A stretch of DNA of 64,000 nt, taken from NCBI GenBank assembly GCA_017395105.1, contig JAFPWD010000023.1, positions 1-64,000 on the forward strand, read 5' to 3'. This stretch comes from Clostridia bacterium. GTDB lineage: Bacteria > Bacillota > Clostridia > Christensenellales > CAG-138. Below are positions 1 through 7,780 of this stretch, one piece after another. A model generated the notes under the pieces. It did not search any database. It saw nothing but the letters and a program-made list of their open reading frames with translations, and was not told where the DNA came from. Made by a program: the position numbers and the translations under genes. Numbering within the stretch: position 1 is the first letter of the stretch; each line of letters opens with the position of its first letter.

Positions 1-95
1 TCGTTCTTTGTTTCTATGCTGCGGATGTACCACGGCTCTTCGATCCCTATTGACTTGCCGAATAACTCCGGTATCCCTTTGATTAGTGTTTCCAT
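1..95 (-). CDS. transposase, N-terminal fragment (ISL3-like)
   Basis: The gene starts at ATG 95-93 and is open to the left edge, giving 31 codons. The peptide begins METLIKGIPELFGKSIGIEE and continues with PWYIRSIE. An N-terminus with a leucine-rich helix followed by EPWYV plus an acidic patch is typical of ISL3 (IS1001/IS1096/IS1165) transposases, which are DDE enzymes. Only this short piece is visible, so the family call rests on that motif together with the IS-like terminus at 139. No clear ribosome-binding site precedes the ATG, although an AT-rich promoter-like stretch does. Confidence 0.4.
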   Translation of the reverse strand, partial: METLIKGIPELFGKSIGIEEPWYIRSIETKN

Positions 96-139
96 GTGGT
101 TGAGTATACCACATTTTTTACGATTTTGGGAGTAGAGCC
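1..139 (-). mobile_element. right end of an ISL3-like insertion sequence (partial)
   Basis: The stretch holds the start of a transposase-like gene read leftward. It stops at a terminus that reads GGCTCTACTCCCAAAA when taken inward on the minus strand, with its outer end at 139. ISL3-family ends typically begin GGCTCT or GGNTCTT, so the terminus fits that family (recalled knowledge). The rest of the element and its other inverted repeat lie outside the window, so the target duplication cannot be verified. Confidence 0.45.
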
Positions 140-182
140 AATTATTCACGTGCAACAGTGCACGTATCCTATTTAACATTCT

Positions 183-1433
183 TCATTGTCTAGAAAACAA
201 TTTTATGCACTTAGTAATAGTTAAGGATATCATGCCACCGAGCATTGATACGCCAACAGCACATATATCATTCATTTTATACCGATAACTGCCTATAAGC
301 AGTTTACCCATAATATATCCTAACAAAAGACACTCTAAACACGAAAAAAGCAACAAATAAATAGCTCGCCGCCTTTTAATACGTTCATGCTTATTTTGTA
401 AGTAAGCTCTGCTTTCTTCAATCGCTTTTCCAATATTGAAAAGGTTGTGTCCACAGGGGAATTCAATCCTATCAACGCAGTTGTGATATTTCTGATCCAC
501 GCGTTTCTTAAGCTCTTCCCTTCGCCGTTCTGCGGCCTCTGTTATTACTTCAAGATGCCCGCTCATTACATCGATGCACTTTTTATTATAAAAGTATGCC
601 GATTTTTCTGAATTTTGATGCAATGCTTTCATTATACAATCAAGCCAGCGTTGATCCGATTTCCCAAATGACAAACCATAAGCACAGATGATGTCGCATT
701 CGGCAATTGCGCTGAGTGTTTCAGCATCCCTATTGAAACAATGCCTATTCAGTACGGATTTAACAAAAGCACGCTTGAGCTCATCCGTGATTTCAAACGT
801 AAGCTCATTCGGCTCAAACTGCCCGGTATTGTCGATGCCTAAAGCCGGGCTATTATCAAGCGTACCATGAACATGAATAACCTTCCCGTATTTTTTCAAA
901 TAAGAATCAAGTACGGTGGTAAAATTGAACGACACGAAGGTGAATTCAGCATCTCTATCCAAGATGCCTGCATCCATTCTAAACTGCTTTATTGATTGCC
1001 CTATCAATTCGACCATTCGGGTATCCATTTCATTATGAGGAAAGCTTTTTTCCAATTGCGAGGATAACTGCTTTTCCTGTTCCGTCAAATGCTGCACCAT
1101 ATAATCCCTGAAATCACGCAGGCACTTCAAAAAACTATCGGCAGAATCAAACTCAGGCATGTGGTTAAGCATACCCCATTCAAAATCAGCCCAGGTATCG
1201 TAACTTCTCAAGCTTTCTTTGAATTTTCGAATATCGGCATCACCGCTGCCAATCTTTACATACTCGTCATACATATTCTTATAAGCGGTTTTCATGCCGC
1301 AATTAAGATCAAATCCGTTTCCAATCAGAAATGTCACCTTAACAGAAGCATTCGATGCAATATTATTACTGCCGCTTTTTCTTTCGGCTTTTGTATATTT
1401 CGCTACTATTTCTTCAATTGAGTCTATCTTCAT
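183..1433 (-). CDS. AbiH-family abortive infection protein
   Basis: This 416-residue protein carries the AbiH hallmark near residue 36, LIGNGFDLNCGMKTAYKNMY, and an internal VSFNFTTVLDSYL segment also typical of the family. The family comprises phage-abortive-infection proteins from lactococci and many gut bacteria; the mechanism is not established. The C-terminus has a basic stretch (KHERIKRRRA) and two predicted membrane helices, around residues 356-378 and 388-410, so the protein is probably membrane-anchored. That is an addition to the core family. It lies 44 bp inside an IS terminus and its AT content is higher than that of the genes to the right, consistent with acquisition by transfer. 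It appears to be a single-gene unit. Family membership is fairly secure; activity is inference. Confidence 0.75.
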   Translation of the reverse strand: MKIDSIEEIVAKYTKAERKSGSNNIASNASVKVTFLIGNGFDLNCGMKTAYKNMYDEYVKIGSGDADIRKFKESLRSYDTWADFEWGMLNHMPEFDSADSFLKCLRDFRDYMVQHLTEQEKQLSSQLEKSFPHNEMDTRMVELIGQSIKQFRMDAGILDRDAEFTFVSFNFTTVLDSYLKKYGKVIHVHGTLDNSPALGIDNTGQFEPNELTFEITDELKRAFVKSVLNRHCFNRDAETLSAIAECDIICAYGLSFGKSDQRWLDCIMKALHQNSEKSAYFYNKKCIDVMSGHLEVITEAAERRREELKKRVDQKYHNCVDRIEFPCGHNLFNIGKAIEESRAYLQNKHERIKRRRAIYLLLFSCLECLLLGYIMGKLLIGSYRYKMNDICAVGVSMLGGMISLTITKCIKLFSRQ

Positions 1434-1649
1434 AATACAGTTAAGCCATCAGTTTGCCTTCCTTGTGCAAAACCATGTGTTTCTGTTTCTATCAGCTTGC
1501 ACATAAAACCGATGTTCCTCAATAAAATTATACAATAAAACGCAAAATCTTGCAACAGCTTTACATTTCTCTCTTTAACTGTCGAGCCATCCGCTTTATC
1601 TCTTTCTTTAAAGCCAATATCGCATTATCCATGTCGCTGACGGTAATAC
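1434..1649 (-). other. intergenic region upstream of abiH with one short open frame
   Basis: This 216-bp stretch separates abiH from decayed sequence. It contains a 23-codon frame on the minus strand (1632-1561), starting MDNAILALKKEIKRM and rich in Lys and Arg. It has no recognisable homologue and no convincing ribosome-binding site. It may be the tail of a lost gene. The AT-rich part at 1515-1560 could hold the abiH promoter, but no clear -35/-10 pair was found. Confidence 0.2.
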
Positions 1650-2021
1650 TCAAACTTCATTCCTGTATAGTTCAAAATAGCGTTTCGGCAGTCCAGCGGA
1701 TATTTGAAATACCATTTTTCGATAAGTAATTACCTCCGTCAATTTAACTGCTGCTTGTAGTATAATGCTTTCCTCAGAGTAGGCTCCCCTTTCGGATTTT
1801 GTTGGCAAGCAGATTATACCAAGAAATGCTCCGTCTTTTTTTCGATGCCGCCCCTGCGGGAGCGGAACCCTCCTGCGGCGGTTGATCTTCACTTTTTCCG
1901 CCAAAATTATTTTACACCAACTTTTGCAAGAGGTGTACGAATGCCCGGTCGTGTCCTTGAGCTTTTCAACGGTATGAATGATCCTCAGCAGCTCGTTCGT
2001 TTTCAGCATGCGCTCCTTCAC
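1650..2021 (-). pseudogene. remnant beginning with an HD-domain N-terminus
   Basis: The open frame begins MKERMLKTNELLRIIHTVEK and continues LKDTTGHSYTS, which resembles the first helix of YfbR-like HD-domain phosphohydrolases. In those proteins this part is followed by a GRHESVAEHSW-type metal-binding segment. Here the HD segment is absent: after about 30 residues the sequence becomes basic and unrelated (CKSWCKIILAEKVKINRRRR), so this is a truncated gene fused by chance to other DNA. A diverged copy of the same fragment lies at 7290-7390, again just downstream of a GNAT-phosphotransferase sequence. The tail after codon 30 is not recognised. Confidence 0.5.
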
Positions 2022-2420
2022 GACCGAATGCGCCGTTGAATTCTTTCGTTTACACCTTCAGCTCTTCCACAGGCAGATCGGCGATAAGGTCGAGCAGCTC
2101 GAGTATCTCGCTGCGCAATTCCCCCTTCATCACCCATCTGAAATAGCAGAAAATCGGCCATTGGCAGACGAACGCGATCCCTGCATACAGCGCGGCGGCG
2201 TGCTTTTCCAAATCGGATGCTTCGTAATGCTCGAGCATTTGCGCCATGCTTTCGCGGAAGCATTTTTCCGCGTTATCGAGCCTTATCCACGCACCGAAGG
2301 AGCCTTGTTTTCATCGGCATAGTCGATCTCGGCGATATTCGCAAGCCGGTTCACTATGACCTCGGTTCACGCAAGGTTGAAATCGGTGAAGCCAACGAAA
2401 TGCCCATCCCGCAGGAGCAG
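1926..2420. repeat. long direct repeat, copy A
   Basis: About 490 bp aligns, at roughly 80 percent identity by eye, with 7290-7780 in the same orientation. It carries the last third of the phosphotransferase gene plus the following HD-domain fragment. The match stops within about 25 bp of the stop codon of the CitE-like gene, which places a recombination or duplication junction near 2420-2443. Confidence 0.75.
2050..2420 (-). pseudogene. 3' fragment of a GNAT-phosphotransferase gene (decayed copy)
   Basis: Read leftward, the sequence encodes a counterpart of the phosphotransferase catalytic end seen intact at 7404-9038: a DGHFVGFTDFNLA segment, then TEVIVNRLANIAEI, then a clean C-terminal 65 residues ending LPVEELKV. 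It is inactive for three reasons. The N-terminal 410 or so residues are missing, a TGA replaces the Gly codon after DFNLA, and the frame shifts near 2280 before the last segment resumes. Its C-terminal 65 codons are well conserved with the intact copy (WPIFCYFRW is identical), so decay is recent or constrained by recombination. Confidence 0.8.
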
Positions 2421-2443
2421 CTAAACGCTTCTGCTTCCGGCTA

Positions 2444-3325
2444 TCATTGTTCTCCGATCTGTTTCAATACCGTTTCAGCTCTTTTTCTCATAGGAGGACC
2501 CACCATCGTTCCATCAAGCATGGCAACCCCTGAAACGCCGTCTTTATTCGCCTGAAGAACCGCTTCTATGACTCTTCTGCTGAGTGCGACTTTGGCTTCA
2601 TCGGGGGTGAACGCCTCATTGGCAGCGTCTATTTGTCTTGGACTGAGAATAAAGCACCCTGCAAAACCATTCTTATAGGCAATCACTTGATGCTGCTTAA
2701 ATCCATCAACGTCTTTTATATCTAAATACGGGGTATCGATGGGAAGGAGGTTATTCGCTCTTGCCGCATTTACAACCATGGCTCTCGGGTAAACAAGAGC
2801 AGTCTCCTGATAAGTAAATACGCTGCCAAGATCATTAAGATAATCCTCGCCTCCAAAGCTAAGAGCAACCGACCTTTTACTTGCTTTTGCTATTTCGACA
2901 ATATTCTCAACAGCCTTTGTGGTTTCAATAAGCGGAACCAGCTTATATTTCATTGCCGGATACCCATGCTTACGCTCATAGAAGTCGAGAAGTCGATCTA
3001 AGAATTCAACGTCTTTTGCCGAGTCGATCTTAGTCGGTATAAAGCCATCGATTCCTGCCAGCATCAGCTTATCGATATCAAGAATAAAGTCTTCCGATTC
3101 AATAGGATTGATCCTGACAAAAACATTCTTTCTCTGATCGAATAATCCTTGCTCGCAATATGAGATAATATTCTCCCTTGCTTCCGCTTTTTGATGCGGC
3201 GGAACACCGTCTTCCATGTCCAATATAATGCCGTCTGCATCGCTTGCAATAGCTTTATCATAAAACTTTCTATTGTGTGCAGGCAGAAACATGAAGCTTC
3301 TTAATTGTAATTTTTCAGCCAACAT
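2444..3325 (-). CDS. HpcH/HpaI aldolase, CitE-like CoA-ester lyase
   Basis: This 293-residue TIM-barrel protein matches the CitE-like / malyl-CoA lyase family in length and motifs: SFMFLPAHNRKFYDKA at the N-terminus, LDMEDGVPPHQKAEAR (CoA and substrate loop), FVRINPIES, LVPLIETTKAVENI (the Glu binds Mg2+) and SFGGEDYLNDLG. Members cleave or form beta-hydroxyacyl-CoA esters such as malyl-, methylmalyl- or citramalyl-CoA. It is the last gene of a tight four-gene run, 15 bp after the carboxyltransferase gene, and follows a MaoC hydratase, the usual partner of such lyases in mesaconate, itaconate and methylmalyl-CoA routes. Exact substrate cannot be read from sequence. It is a stand-alone protein, with no citrate lyase alpha or gamma subunit nearby. 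Confidence 0.85.
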   Translation of the reverse strand: MLAEKLQLRSFMFLPAHNRKFYDKAIASDADGIILDMEDGVPPHQKAEARENIISYCEQGLFDQRKNVFVRINPIESEDFILDIDKLMLAGIDGFIPTKIDSAKDVEFLDRLLDFYERKHGYPAMKYKLVPLIETTKAVENIVEIAKASKRSVALSFGGEDYLNDLGSVFTYQETALVYPRAMVVNAARANNLLPIDTPYLDIKDVDGFKQHQVIAYKNGFAGCFILSPRQIDAANEAFTPDEAKVALSRRVIEAVLQANKDGVSGVAMLDGTMVGPPMRKRAETVLKQIGEQ

Positions 3326-3340
3326 AATGATTACTCCCTC

Positions 3341-4894
3341 TTATAATGATATGTTCCCATGCTTTTTGGGAAGAACATCGACCTTCTTATCTTTAAGACT
3401 GTCAAATGCCGCAATAATACTGTCCCTCGTCTCCTCGGGAAGGATGACCTCATCGACCATTCCGCATGTTGCTGCAAAATATGGATCAAGATACTTTTCC
3501 TCATATTTTCTGATCAACTCTTCTCGCAGCTTTGCCGGATCTTCTGCTTCTTCAAGCTGTTTATGATAGATAACGTCAACCGCTCCGCCTGCTCCCATTA
3601 CGGCGAATTCGCAGATCGGCCAGGCAAACACAACATCACAGCCCAATGCCTTGCTATCCATTGCGCAGTATGCTCCGCCATAAGCCTTGCGAAGTATCAG
3701 CGACACCCGCGGAACCGTCGCTTCCGAATAAGCAAAGAGGATCTTGCTGCCATGTCTTAAGATTCCTTTTCTTTCCTGCTCAATTCCCGGCAAAAAGCCC
3801 GGTACGTCCACAATCGTCAAAAGCGGAATCGAGAAGCAATCACAGAATCTGACAAATCTTGCACATTTATCCGCAGCATCGCATTCAAGCGCACCACCGT
3901 TGTAATTCGCTTGATTTGCCACGATGCCAACTGTGTTTCCATTGATTCGTGCAAATCCGATAACCAAGCTCTTTGCAAACAGCGGAAGAACCTCAAAAAA
4001 AGCCTGATCGTCTACGAGATGCGCGATGGCCCTTTTGACGTCATAAGGGCTTCTCTTATTTTCGGGAACAAAGCTCTCTATCTCTTTTCCCAAAGCTCGA
4101 TAATCAATTTGCGATTTATTCAGGTATGGAATGCTTGGTTTTGTGATGTATTCAAGCAATCGTTTGATTCCTTCAATACATTCTCTGTCGTCTTGGCATA
4201 CAAAATGAGCTTGTCCCGAATATGTGCTGTGTATCGTTGCTCCCCCAAGATCTTCCATTGTTACTTCTACGCCTGTAATTGCTTTAACAACTTTTGGACC
4301 TGTAACGAATAACTGGCTGGTTTTATCAACCATAAATAGAAAATCGCACATTGCCGGCGAATACGATGAACCTCCGGCACAATTTCCCATGATCGCGGCA
4401 ATTTGCGGAATGTATCCGGATGCTCTGGCATTATTTCTGAACAACCTGCTGTGAGCAGACAAAGACATAATGCCTTCTTCAATGCGTGCGCCGCCGCTTT
4501 CGCATAACATAACAAACGGTTTGCGTACAAGAATGGCTTGCTCTAATGTTCTGCATATTTTTTCAACCTGTGTGGCACCGCTTGCGCCGCCGCTGATCGT
4601 TGCGTCTTCGGAAACAGCATAAACCGTTTTCCCATTCACATTGCCATATCCGCAGATAACGCCGTCACCCAAATAGTGCTTTTTCTTAACATTTTCCAAT
4701 TGAAACTGAGATTTTGCATACATCTCAAATTCATGGAATACGCCACCGTCAAAGAGTGCTTCCATGCGTTCGCGAGCTGTGAGCTTCCCCTTGGAATGCT
4801 GCTTATCTATCTTCTGTTGTCCTCCGGCAAGAAACAACTCCGCCTTCATGCTGTCGTATTTTTCTCGAACGGTATGCTCCCAAGCCTTATTCAT
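3341..4894 (-). CDS. acyl-CoA carboxylase beta subunit (carboxyltransferase)
   Basis: At 517 residues this is the normal size for the propionyl-CoA carboxylase beta / methylmalonyl-CoA decarboxylase alpha family. Visible markers are GKLTARERMEALFDGG, CESGGARIEEGIMSL (first oxyanion-hole glycines), GNCAGGSSYSPAMCDF, DVPGFLPGIEQERKGILRHG and FAVMGAGGAVDVIY (second oxyanion hole). These enzymes move carboxyl between carboxybiotin and an acyl-CoA. No biotin carboxylase or biotin carrier gene is in the operon or the window, so its partners must be encoded elsewhere or it belongs to a decarboxylase complex. It is preceded directly by the MaoC gene (stop at 4895, start at 4894), indicating translational coupling. 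Substrate is undetermined. Confidence 0.85.
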   Translation of the reverse strand: MNKAWEHTVREKYDSMKAELFLAGGQQKIDKQHSKGKLTARERMEALFDGGVFHEFEMYAKSQFQLENVKKKHYLGDGVICGYGNVNGKTVYAVSEDATISGGASGATQVEKICRTLEQAILVRKPFVMLCESGGARIEEGIMSLSAHSRLFRNNARASGYIPQIAAIMGNCAGGSSYSPAMCDFLFMVDKTSQLFVTGPKVVKAITGVEVTMEDLGGATIHSTYSGQAHFVCQDDRECIEGIKRLLEYITKPSIPYLNKSQIDYRALGKEIESFVPENKRSPYDVKRAIAHLVDDQAFFEVLPLFAKSLVIGFARINGNTVGIVANQANYNGGALECDAADKCARFVRFCDCFSIPLLTIVDVPGFLPGIEQERKGILRHGSKILFAYSEATVPRVSLILRKAYGGAYCAMDSKALGCDVVFAWPICEFAVMGAGGAVDVIYHKQLEEAEDPAKLREELIRKYEEKYLDPYFAATCGMVDEVILPEETRDSIIAAFDSLKDKKVDVLPKKHGNISL

Positions 4895-5362
4895 TCACGC
4901 CTCCTCAGGTTTTCTTTTTACCAGTACATGCCTGCGGAATCGAATCACGTCTATCCCATCCTGGTTATAGCCTGTCGTTTCAACGTAAACGATTCCCCGA
5001 TCGGGTTTTGATTTTGATGCTCTTGTTTCCAAAATCTCTGTTCGGGCATAGATGGTGTCGCCCACAAAGGAAGGCGCCAGGTGCTCGATCTTCTCATAGT
5101 CCAGATTAGCTATTGCTTTGCCGCTGATATCCGGAACGGTGATGCCTGCCACCAGACTGAAAACCAAAGTTCCGACCACAAGTATCCTGCCATGCTGCTG
5201 TTGAGAGGCATAGTCTGAATTCGTGTGAACGGGATGGTAATTCATGGTCAGAAGGCTAAACAGATTGTTGTCGCTTTCAAAAATGGTTTTTGAAAGACTG
5301 TGATGAACGATGTCTCCGACCTTGAACTCTTCAAAGTAGTTGCCGATATTAGCAGGAATCAT
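4895..5362 (-). CDS. MaoC-family hydratase/dehydratase
   Basis: This 155-residue single hot-dog protein starts MIPANIGNYFEEFKVGDIVH, a common MaoC opening. The active-site stretch reads TMNYHPVHTNSDYASQ followed by GTLVFSLVAGI. The TMN-x-x-P-(L/V)-H form, rather than the GDxNPxH form of polyhydroxyalkanoate R-hydratases, is what I recall for MaoC proteins paired with CitE-like lyases acting on mesaconyl- or itaconyl-type CoA esters. That supports hydration of a branched unsaturated acyl-CoA. The start overlaps the end of the acyltransferase gene by 4 bp (ATGA) and its stop abuts the carboxyltransferase start, so the proteins are probably co-produced. Substrate assignment is inference. Confidence 0.8.
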   Translation of the reverse strand: MIPANIGNYFEEFKVGDIVHHSLSKTIFESDNNLFSLLTMNYHPVHTNSDYASQQQHGRILVVGTLVFSLVAGITVPDISGKAIANLDYEKIEHLAPSFVGDTIYARTEILETRASKSKPDRGIVYVETTGYNQDGIDVIRFRRHVLVKRKPEEA

Positions 5363-6099
5363 TTATTTTCTCCTTTATGATGCGCCTTTATCATTTCGTT
5401 AAACTCATCGACCGATCTGTTTAAGTGCGCTGGTGTAATATACGATTCGATTTTCGCTTCATCGCATTGTTTGATAAACGATTTCGGTGCAACGCACAAC
5501 GAATAATCCGGAAGATCGTCTTTCAAAGCCGACCCTGCTCCAACAATACACTTGTTGCCTATAGCTACTCTATTGAAAACAAGTGCTCGAAGTCCCGTGA
5601 AGTTGCAATCTCCATAATAATCATGACCGCCGATCACACTTGCTACTCCAAAGAAATTATGATTTCCGATTACAGAATCATGCCCGATCACGCAATTCAT
5701 TCTGAAAACGTTATTATCTCCGATGCGAACGCCATGGCCAATGTGCGCAAAATCGTGGATCCAGTTTCCTTCTCCTATATCATCCGTATAGACGATCGCG
5801 TTAGGTGAAATAAGATTGGCAAATGTGAAGTCCTTTTCTTTAAGCTCATCAAAGAGCTTTTTCCTAAGGCGATTCATGTGATTGTACCATGATGCGGTGC
5901 AAAACAGCTTAACCGTTGCTTTGTCTACGCACTTTTCGAGACTCTCTATCGGATAAACCGGTTTCCCCATAAAGGAATCTTCCTTCATGCAATTTTCATT
6001 CACAGTAAAGCCTATAATATCATACAGTTGATATCTTTCTATGAAAGCAACTGTTTGCGCCGCGAGGCTGCTTGTTCCGATCAATACTATTTTTTCCAT
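5359..6099 (-). CDS. PglD/NeuD-like sugar N- or O-acyltransferase
   Basis: The 246-residue protein has the two-part architecture of the NeuD/PglD family. An N-terminal Rossmann-like part (IVLIGTSSLAAQTVAFIERY, residues 4-23, then PVYPIESLEK) is followed by a left-handed beta-helix of hexapeptide repeats from about residue 100 (VYTDDIGEGNWIHDF, GHGVRIGDNNVF, IGHDSVIGNHNFFGVASVIGG, IVGAGSALKDDLP). These enzymes transfer an acyl group from acyl-CoA to an amino or hydroxyl sugar, usually on a nucleotide sugar used for surface glycans. It heads the tight run with MaoC, carboxyltransferase and lyase genes, suggesting that those enzymes supply its acyl-CoA donor. A good ribosome-binding site (AGGAGG) lies 7 bp before the ATG. 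Confidence 0.8.
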   Translation of the reverse strand: MEKIVLIGTSSLAAQTVAFIERYQLYDIIGFTVNENCMKEDSFMGKPVYPIESLEKCVDKATVKLFCTASWYNHMNRLRKKLFDELKEKDFTFANLISPNAIVYTDDIGEGNWIHDFAHIGHGVRIGDNNVFRMNCVIGHDSVIGNHNFFGVASVIGGHDYYGDCNFTGLRALVFNRVAIGNKCIVGAGSALKDDLPDYSLCVAPKSFIKQCDEAKIESYITPAHLNRSVDEFNEMIKAHHKGENK

Positions 6100-6162
6100 A
6101 ATCCTATTCCTCCTATGATGAGATCCGAAAGTATTTGTTCTGAATTCAATTACGGCATACCT

Positions 6163-6276
6163 TTATTCAGACAAATCAGTATGCTTCGACTCGTCTTCAG
6201 GCACGCCGTAAGCTTTTAAGTGCTCCCTTTGAGCCTCGCTTAAGAGCGTATGCAGAACAGCTGCACACAGCTCCAA
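6163..6276 (-). CDS. small open frame between sugar transferase and acyltransferase genes
   Basis: A 37-codon frame with a TTG start (6276-6274) follows the sugar transferase stop by 11 bp. A purine-rich AAAGAGAT about 5 bp upstream could be its ribosome-binding site. The peptide begins LELCAAVLHTLLSEAQ and ends EDESKHTDLSE: an amphipathic helix with an acidic tail. Nothing recognisable matches it. It could be a real micro-protein of the operon or the eroded tail of a lost gene; the TTG start keeps confidence low. Confidence 0.3.
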   Translation of the reverse strand: MELCAAVLHTLLSEAQREHLKAYGVPEDESKHTDLSE

Positions 6277-6287
6277 TACTTATCTCT

Positions 6288-6995
6288 TTATTTTTTCTCC
6301 TGCATATCCTCTCCCGCTCTCGGATGTCCGTTAAAATAATTCGATATCCATCCAATGCCCTGGAAATGCGCGGTGCCTTCTCTCTTGAACACTTTTTTAA
6401 TGGTTGTCCAAACGATCTTCAAATCGCCAAGGAAAGTAATATTGTCAACATATTCAACGTCTTTTTCAAATCGTTCTTTCCACGGGAGATCGCGTCGTCC
6501 GCTCACCTGTGACAGCCCCGTAAGCCCCGGCCTTGCCTCATGTCGTCTCATCTCGAAGCTGTTATACTGCTCAAGATAGCTCGTCAGTAACGGCCTTGGT
6601 CCAACAAAGCTCATGTCACCCTTCAGAATATTGAAGAACTCCGGAAGCTCGTCAAGGCTGGTCGATCTCAATATTTTTCCAAAGGTTGTAAGCCTTTCTC
6701 TGTTGGACAGAAGCTCTCCGTTCTCATCCCTGGCATCCGTCATGGAACGGAACTTGTATAGTTTAAAGAGTTTCCCGTTTTTTCCGGGTCTGTCCTGCGT
6801 AAACAGAACGGGCGATCCGAGGTTGATACGTACTATGATCGCAATAATAAGATATAGCCAGAAGAACAGGATGATGAACAATGCTGAAATGATTATGTCT
6901 ATCAATCTCTTAAAAAAAGCCTCATACGGGCCTTTATTTCCGGCTTTCCTAACACCGTCATCTTCTTTGGGAATTGGAGTAGTTAAGTTTATCAT
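6288..6995 (-). CDS. phosphoglycosyl transferase (bacterial sugar transferase, PglC/WbaP C-terminal type)
   Basis: The 235-residue protein has the monotopic phosphoglycosyl transferase domain: one membrane helix (about residues 32-56, IIISALFIILFFWLYLII), then KLYKFRSMTDARDENG, LRSTSLDELPEFFNILKGD (catalytic Asp-Glu pair), MSFVGPRPLL and ARPGLTGLSQVSGRRDLPW. The family moves a sugar-phosphate from UDP-sugar to undecaprenyl phosphate, the first step of a capsule, exopolysaccharide or glycoprotein glycan. It lies 188 bp upstream of the PglD-like gene, the same functional pairing as Campylobacter PglC and PglD. The ribosome-binding site is a GAAAGAG stretch before the ATG. No glycosyltransferase, flippase or polymerase gene follows, so it presumably serves a pathway encoded elsewhere. 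Confidence 0.9.
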   Translation of the reverse strand: MINLTTPIPKEDDGVRKAGNKGPYEAFFKRLIDIIISALFIILFFWLYLIIAIIVRINLGSPVLFTQDRPGKNGKLFKLYKFRSMTDARDENGELLSNRERLTTFGKILRSTSLDELPEFFNILKGDMSFVGPRPLLTSYLEQYNSFEMRRHEARPGLTGLSQVSGRRDLPWKERFEKDVEYVDNITFLGDLKIVWTTIKKVFKREGTAHFQGIGWISNYFNGHPRAGEDMQEKK

Positions 6996-7185
6996 ACTTT
7001 TCTCTTTCCTGTTCTTTCAAAAGCTTTGAGATGCCTCCCAAGCTTTCTGTGATAAGTTTATTGCCGCTGCGGTTTAGATGCTTACATCGACAAAGCAATT
7101 TGAGCACCTTTATGGCGGTGGCATATTTGCGACCGATCCCCTCCTCCGGTTCGCATAAACGAACACAAAAGGACGAGGTATACTT
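6958..7185 (-). other. open frame without a start, upstream of and overlapping the sugar transferase
   Basis: A frame of 75 codons follows an in-frame TAA and runs into the sugar transferase start. It includes RKYATAIKVLKLLCR and GGISKLLKEQEREKYDKL, which look protein-like. It has no ATG. It may be the residue of a gene that once preceded the sugar transferase, cut at the edge of the cassette, or simply a long 5' untranslated leader. Confidence 0.2.
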
Positions 7186-7198
7186 TTAATTATCATTA

Positions 7199-7227
7199 AT
7201 TATACAACACATTGCATCTTGTTGCAA
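7199..7227 (-). promoter_or_regulatory. promoter of the surface-glycan / acyl-CoA cassette
   Basis: On the minus strand TTGCAA (7227-7222), a 17-bp spacer and a perfect TATAAT (7204-7199) form a housekeeping-type promoter pointing into the cassette. It lies just inside the right-hand repeat copy, so the cassette carries its own promoter. Confidence 0.6.
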
Positions 7228-7289
7228 TATCAAAAAAGAACGCTCTCGTTAATATATTAACTCAGAATATCCCCTGCCTGCCGCGCGAA

Positions 7290-7390
7290 GTACACGCATG
7301 CCCGGTCGTTTTCTTGAGCCTTTCAACGGTATGCCTGACTTCGGCAGCTCGTTCGTTTTCAGCTTGCGCTGCTTCACGGCTTAATGCGCC
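7290..7390 (-). pseudogene. HD-domain N-terminal remnant, copy B
   Basis: Downstream of the intact phosphotransferase gene, the minus strand encodes pieces equivalent to LKTNEL and HTVERLKKTTGHACTSRG in two different frames. This is the same HD-domain start as at 1926-2021, but broken by small indels. It shows that an HD-domain gene originally followed the GNAT-phosphotransferase gene and was truncated before or during the duplication. Confidence 0.5.
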
Positions 7391-7780
7391 GTTAGTTTTT
7401 TGTTTACACCTTCAGCTCTTCCACAGGCAGCTCGGCTATAAGATCAAGCAGCTCGAGTATCTCGCTGCGCAATTCACCTTTCAGCGCCCATCTGAAATAG
7501 CAGAATATCGGCCATTGAGAAATAAACGCGATCCACGCATACAGCGCGGTGGCATGCTTTTCCGAATCGGAGGCTTCGTAATGCTCGAGCATCTGCGCCA
7601 TGCTTTCGCGGAAGCCCTTTACCGCATGATCGAGCCGAGCACGAGCGCCAATCGGTTCTTTTTCGCTCTCTTCAAAATCGGGCGAGGCCAGATTTGCAAG
7701 CTGATTTACAATTACCTCCGTTCCCGCAAGGTTGAAATCGATAAAGCCCGCGAAATGCCCGTTTTCGTCAACAAGCAGAT
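7290..7780. repeat. long direct repeat, copy B
   Basis: Same orientation as 1926-2420. It covers the 3' third of the intact GNAT-phosphotransferase gene and the HD-domain fragment after it. The 4.9 kb between the copies is the glycan/acyl-CoA cassette. Confidence 0.75.

Noticed and set aside
148..165. ACGTGCA/TGCACGT palindrome as abiH terminator
   Set aside because: Short stem and no T-run on either strand.
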